A DNA stretch of 64,000 bases, from NCBI GenBank assembly GCA_038148895.1, contig JBBVGQ010000001.1; one strand, given 5' to 3'. Positions 62,409 through 64,000 of the stretch are shown here, one piece after another (the stretch's first letter is position 1; every line of letters starts with the position of its first letter). Below the pieces are notes generated by a model that was given only the letters and a program-made list of their open reading frames with translations, made no database searches and was not told where the DNA came from. This DNA comes from Tamlana sp038148895 (GTDB lineage Bacteria; Bacteroidota; Bacteroidia; Flavobacteriales; Flavobacteriaceae). Both the position numbers and the translations under genes were made by a program.

Positions 62409-62632
62409 TTGTTATTAGCTAAACCCAAAACGTAATTTTAATTTTTTTCATAGTGTCCAAAAATATTTTCATACCTTTTAAAAATACAGTTAATTTGCTA
62501 ATTAGCCACAAGTCTATACGCCGTGATTTTCCCCGTCGCCCGTAAGGGTATGTTTAATTTTATTGAATTAGGTGTGTCCAGTTCAACCAAAGGAAAAATA
62601 AAATAAATTGAAAACTCAACAGAAACTAGGAA

Positions 62633-63250
62633 ATGAAGGTTGTTATAGCCAATAAATCACATATAAAATACGCCGAAATAATTTGCGAAACCATTGCAGA
62701 GTCTGCAGCCGTAAGAGGTACAGGTATTGCCAGACGCACTCCTGAATATATCGCCACAAAAATGGAGAATGGCAATGCCGTTATCGCTTTAGATGGCGAT
62801 AAATTTGCAGGGTTTTGTTACATCGAAAAATGGGGTCATGGTAAGTTTGTGGCCAATTCAGGTTTAATTGTGCATCCAGATTATCGTGGTGTGGGTCTTG
62901 CCAAGAAAATAAAGCACAAAGTTTTTGAGCATTCAAGAAATAAATTTCCTGATGCAAAAGTGTTCAGTATTACTACCGGATTGGCGGTGATGAAAATGAA
63001 CAGTGATTTGGGCTATAAACCCGTGCCATTTTCTGAATTAACAGATGATCCGACTTTTTGGGACGGTTGCCAAACCTGTAAAAACTATGATGTTTTAACC
63101 CGAACCAACCGAAAGATGTGTTTGTGTACGGGAATGTTGTACGACCCAAAAGCCAAAGGAGTTCACAAAATCATAAAGGAAAAGGTTTTCAAAAGATTAA
63201 AGCACATTAAAGAAACCATGTTTCTTAATAAAGAAAAAAATAAAGAGTAA
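62633..63250 (+). CDS. GNAT family N-acetyltransferase, probable N-acetylglutamate synthase role
   Basis: The 205-residue protein has the GNAT acetyl-CoA motif VHPDYRGVGLAKKIK (near residues 80-94). A C-terminal four-cysteine cluster (C146, C149, C163, C165) may bind zinc. It lies 38 bp before argG. In Bacteroidota, which often lack a classical ArgA, a stand-alone GNAT at the head of the arg operon is the natural candidate to start arginine synthesis; this is an inference from context. Confidence 0.82.
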   Translation: MKVVIANKSHIKYAEIICETIAESAAVRGTGIARRTPEYIATKMENGNAVIALDGDKFAGFCYIEKWGHGKFVANSGLIVHPDYRGVGLAKKIKHKVFEHSRNKFPDAKVFSITTGLAVMKMNSDLGYKPVPFSELTDDPTFWDGCQTCKNYDVLTRTNRKMCLCTGMLYDPKAKGVHKIIKEKVFKRLKHIKETMFLNKEKNKE

Positions 63251-63288
63251 TACATTTTCGAGTTTGTGAAAATGACAAAGAATTTAAA

Positions 63289-64000
63289 ATGAAGAAAAAA
63301 TTAGTCATAGCTTATAGTGGAGGATTGGATACATCGTATTGTGCCGTAAGTTTATCAAAAGAATACGATGTGCATGCGGTAAGTGTTAATACGGGAGGGT
63401 TTACAAAATCTGAGATAGACCGCATAGAAAGCAACGCATACAAAATGGGCGTTTCAACATATAAAAATGTTGATGCCGTTGCGACCTTTTATCAAAAAGT
63501 AGTAAAATATTTAATCTTTGGAAATGTATTGAAGAACAATACGTATCCATTATCGGTAAGTGCAGAACGTATTATTCAAGCTATTGAAATTATAGAATAT
63601 GCAAAAAGTATTGATGCAGAATATATTGCCCATGGTAGTACCGGTGCTGGTAATGATCAAGTGCGTTTTGATATGATTTTTCAGACTTTGGCGCCAAACA
63701 TCAAGATTATAACGCCAATTAGAGATGAAAAATTAACTAGGCAGCAGGAGATTGATTATCTAAAAGCGAACGGTATAGATATGTCTTGGGAAAAGGCTAA
63801 ATATTCTATTAATAAAGGACTTTGGGGAACTAGTGTTGGCGGTTCGGAAACATTGACTTCAAATAAACCGTTGCCTAATGAAGCATATCCATCACAGTTA
63901 AAACATACCGAAGATGAAAAGGTAAAATTAACTTTTGAAAAAGGTGAGTTGGTTGCTGTAAATGGCATTGAGAATGCTCCAGAAATAAATATTGAAGTAC
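63289..64000 (+). CDS. argG: Argininosuccinate synthase (partial, 3' end outside window)
   Basis: I translated the frame from the ATG at 63289 to the window edge, about 237 residues. It shows the ATP pyrophosphatase motif AYSGGLDTS (8-16), IAHGSTGAGNDQVRFD and ITPIRDEKLTRQQEIDYL, all argininosuccinate synthase marks. It joins citrulline and aspartate in arginine synthesis. The 3' part, and the rest of the arg operon, lie beyond the window. Confidence 0.94.
   Translation, partial: MKKKLVIAYSGGLDTSYCAVSLSKEYDVHAVSVNTGGFTKSEIDRIESNAYKMGVSTYKNVDAVATFYQKVVKYLIFGNVLKNNTYPLSVSAERIIQAIEIIEYAKSIDAEYIAHGSTGAGNDQVRFDMIFQTLAPNIKIITPIRDEKLTRQQEIDYLKANGIDMSWEKAKYSINKGLWGTSVGGSETLTSNKPLPNEAYPSQLKHTEDEKVKLTFEKGELVAVNGIENAPEINIEV

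Larger units (their letters stand above)
62166..62632. other. Long leader region before the arginine operon
   Basis: This 467-bp gap holds a hairpin at 62240, an Arg-containing leader frame at 62340 and a long-range pairing of CATACCTTT (62470-62478) with AAGGGTATG (62544-62552). No annotated gene would be expected. Confidence 0.6.

Noticed and set aside
1..64000. CRISPR array, prophage or insertion sequence
   Set aside because: No regularly spaced repeats, integrase, transposase or phage structural genes were seen.

Overview
The window is AT-rich DNA from a member of the Bacteroidota, very probably a marine Flavobacteriaceae. The pointers are a 287-residue primary sigma factor without region 1.1, -7 boxes of the form TAnnTTTG, a type IX secretion (T9SS) sorting domain, many lipoproteins, a HPPK-deoxynucleoside kinase fusion, DUF5686 and DUF2797 proteins, and an arginine operon that opens with a GNAT gene. 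I see no prophage, insertion sequence, CRISPR array or frameshifted gene. The species cannot be named from the sequence alone.

Layout. 1-5.7 kb: a GH3-like enzyme (cut by the window edge), DUF2797, rpoD-rpsU, a gamma carbonic anhydrase and the folK-dNK fusion, with an 86-bp REP/MITE-like element before the carbonic anhydrase. 5.8-13.6 kb: an accessory stretch of exported proteins (trypsin-like protease, serine hydrolase, C_GCAxxG_C_C protein, cupin, two c-type cytochromes, GH28 pectinase). 13.8-18 kb: two methyltransferases, mutS, tRNA-Gly and tRNA-Leu. 18-27.7 kb: a sodium symporter, waaA, a DegT aminotransferase with galE, and fabD-lspA. 27.7-32.4 kb: a carbohydrate-type block (DUF6807, alpha/beta hydrolase, DUF2971, symporter). 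32.5-44 kb: a membrane-anchored DHFR, a CBM48 protein, thyA, a large T9SS metallopeptidase-like protein, a nucleoside transporter, a bifunctional nuclease, etfA/etfB and, divergently, the pyruvate dehydrogenase E1 beta gene. 44-48 kb: a DUF5686 outer-membrane protein and metK. 48.4-55.7 kb: the ilvD-ilvB-ilvN-ilvC-ilvA branched-chain amino acid cluster. 55.7-59.6 kb: two Gfo/Idh/MocA oxidoreductases and a double DUF1080 protein. 60-62.2 kb: a GapN-type aldehyde dehydrogenase and azurin. 62.3-64 kb: the start of the arginine operon (GNAT, argG).

The most interesting material is regulatory RNA and DNA that gene calling misses. Upstream of ilvD there is a complete attenuator: a 20-codon leader peptide in which 9 residues are Ile, Val or Leu, a terminator, and a competing antiterminator pairing. 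Upstream of metK there is a SAM-II riboswitch with an extra hairpin in its loop and a 10-nt downstream strand able to displace the aptamer. A 22-codon Arg-containing leader peptide precedes the arginine operon. A nearly continuous 24-bp palindrome lies between the divergent etfB and E1 beta genes, and a LacI-like box lies upstream of the DUF1080/Gfo-Idh operon.

How the genes fit together: amino acid supply (ilv, arg, metK) appears to be controlled in cis by leader RNAs. Folate and thymidylate functions (folK-dNK, DHFR, thyA, nucleoside transporter) are spread over two loci, each with a gene fusion. Secreted and lipoprotein enzymes with paired sodium symporters point to life on algal or plant polysaccharides.
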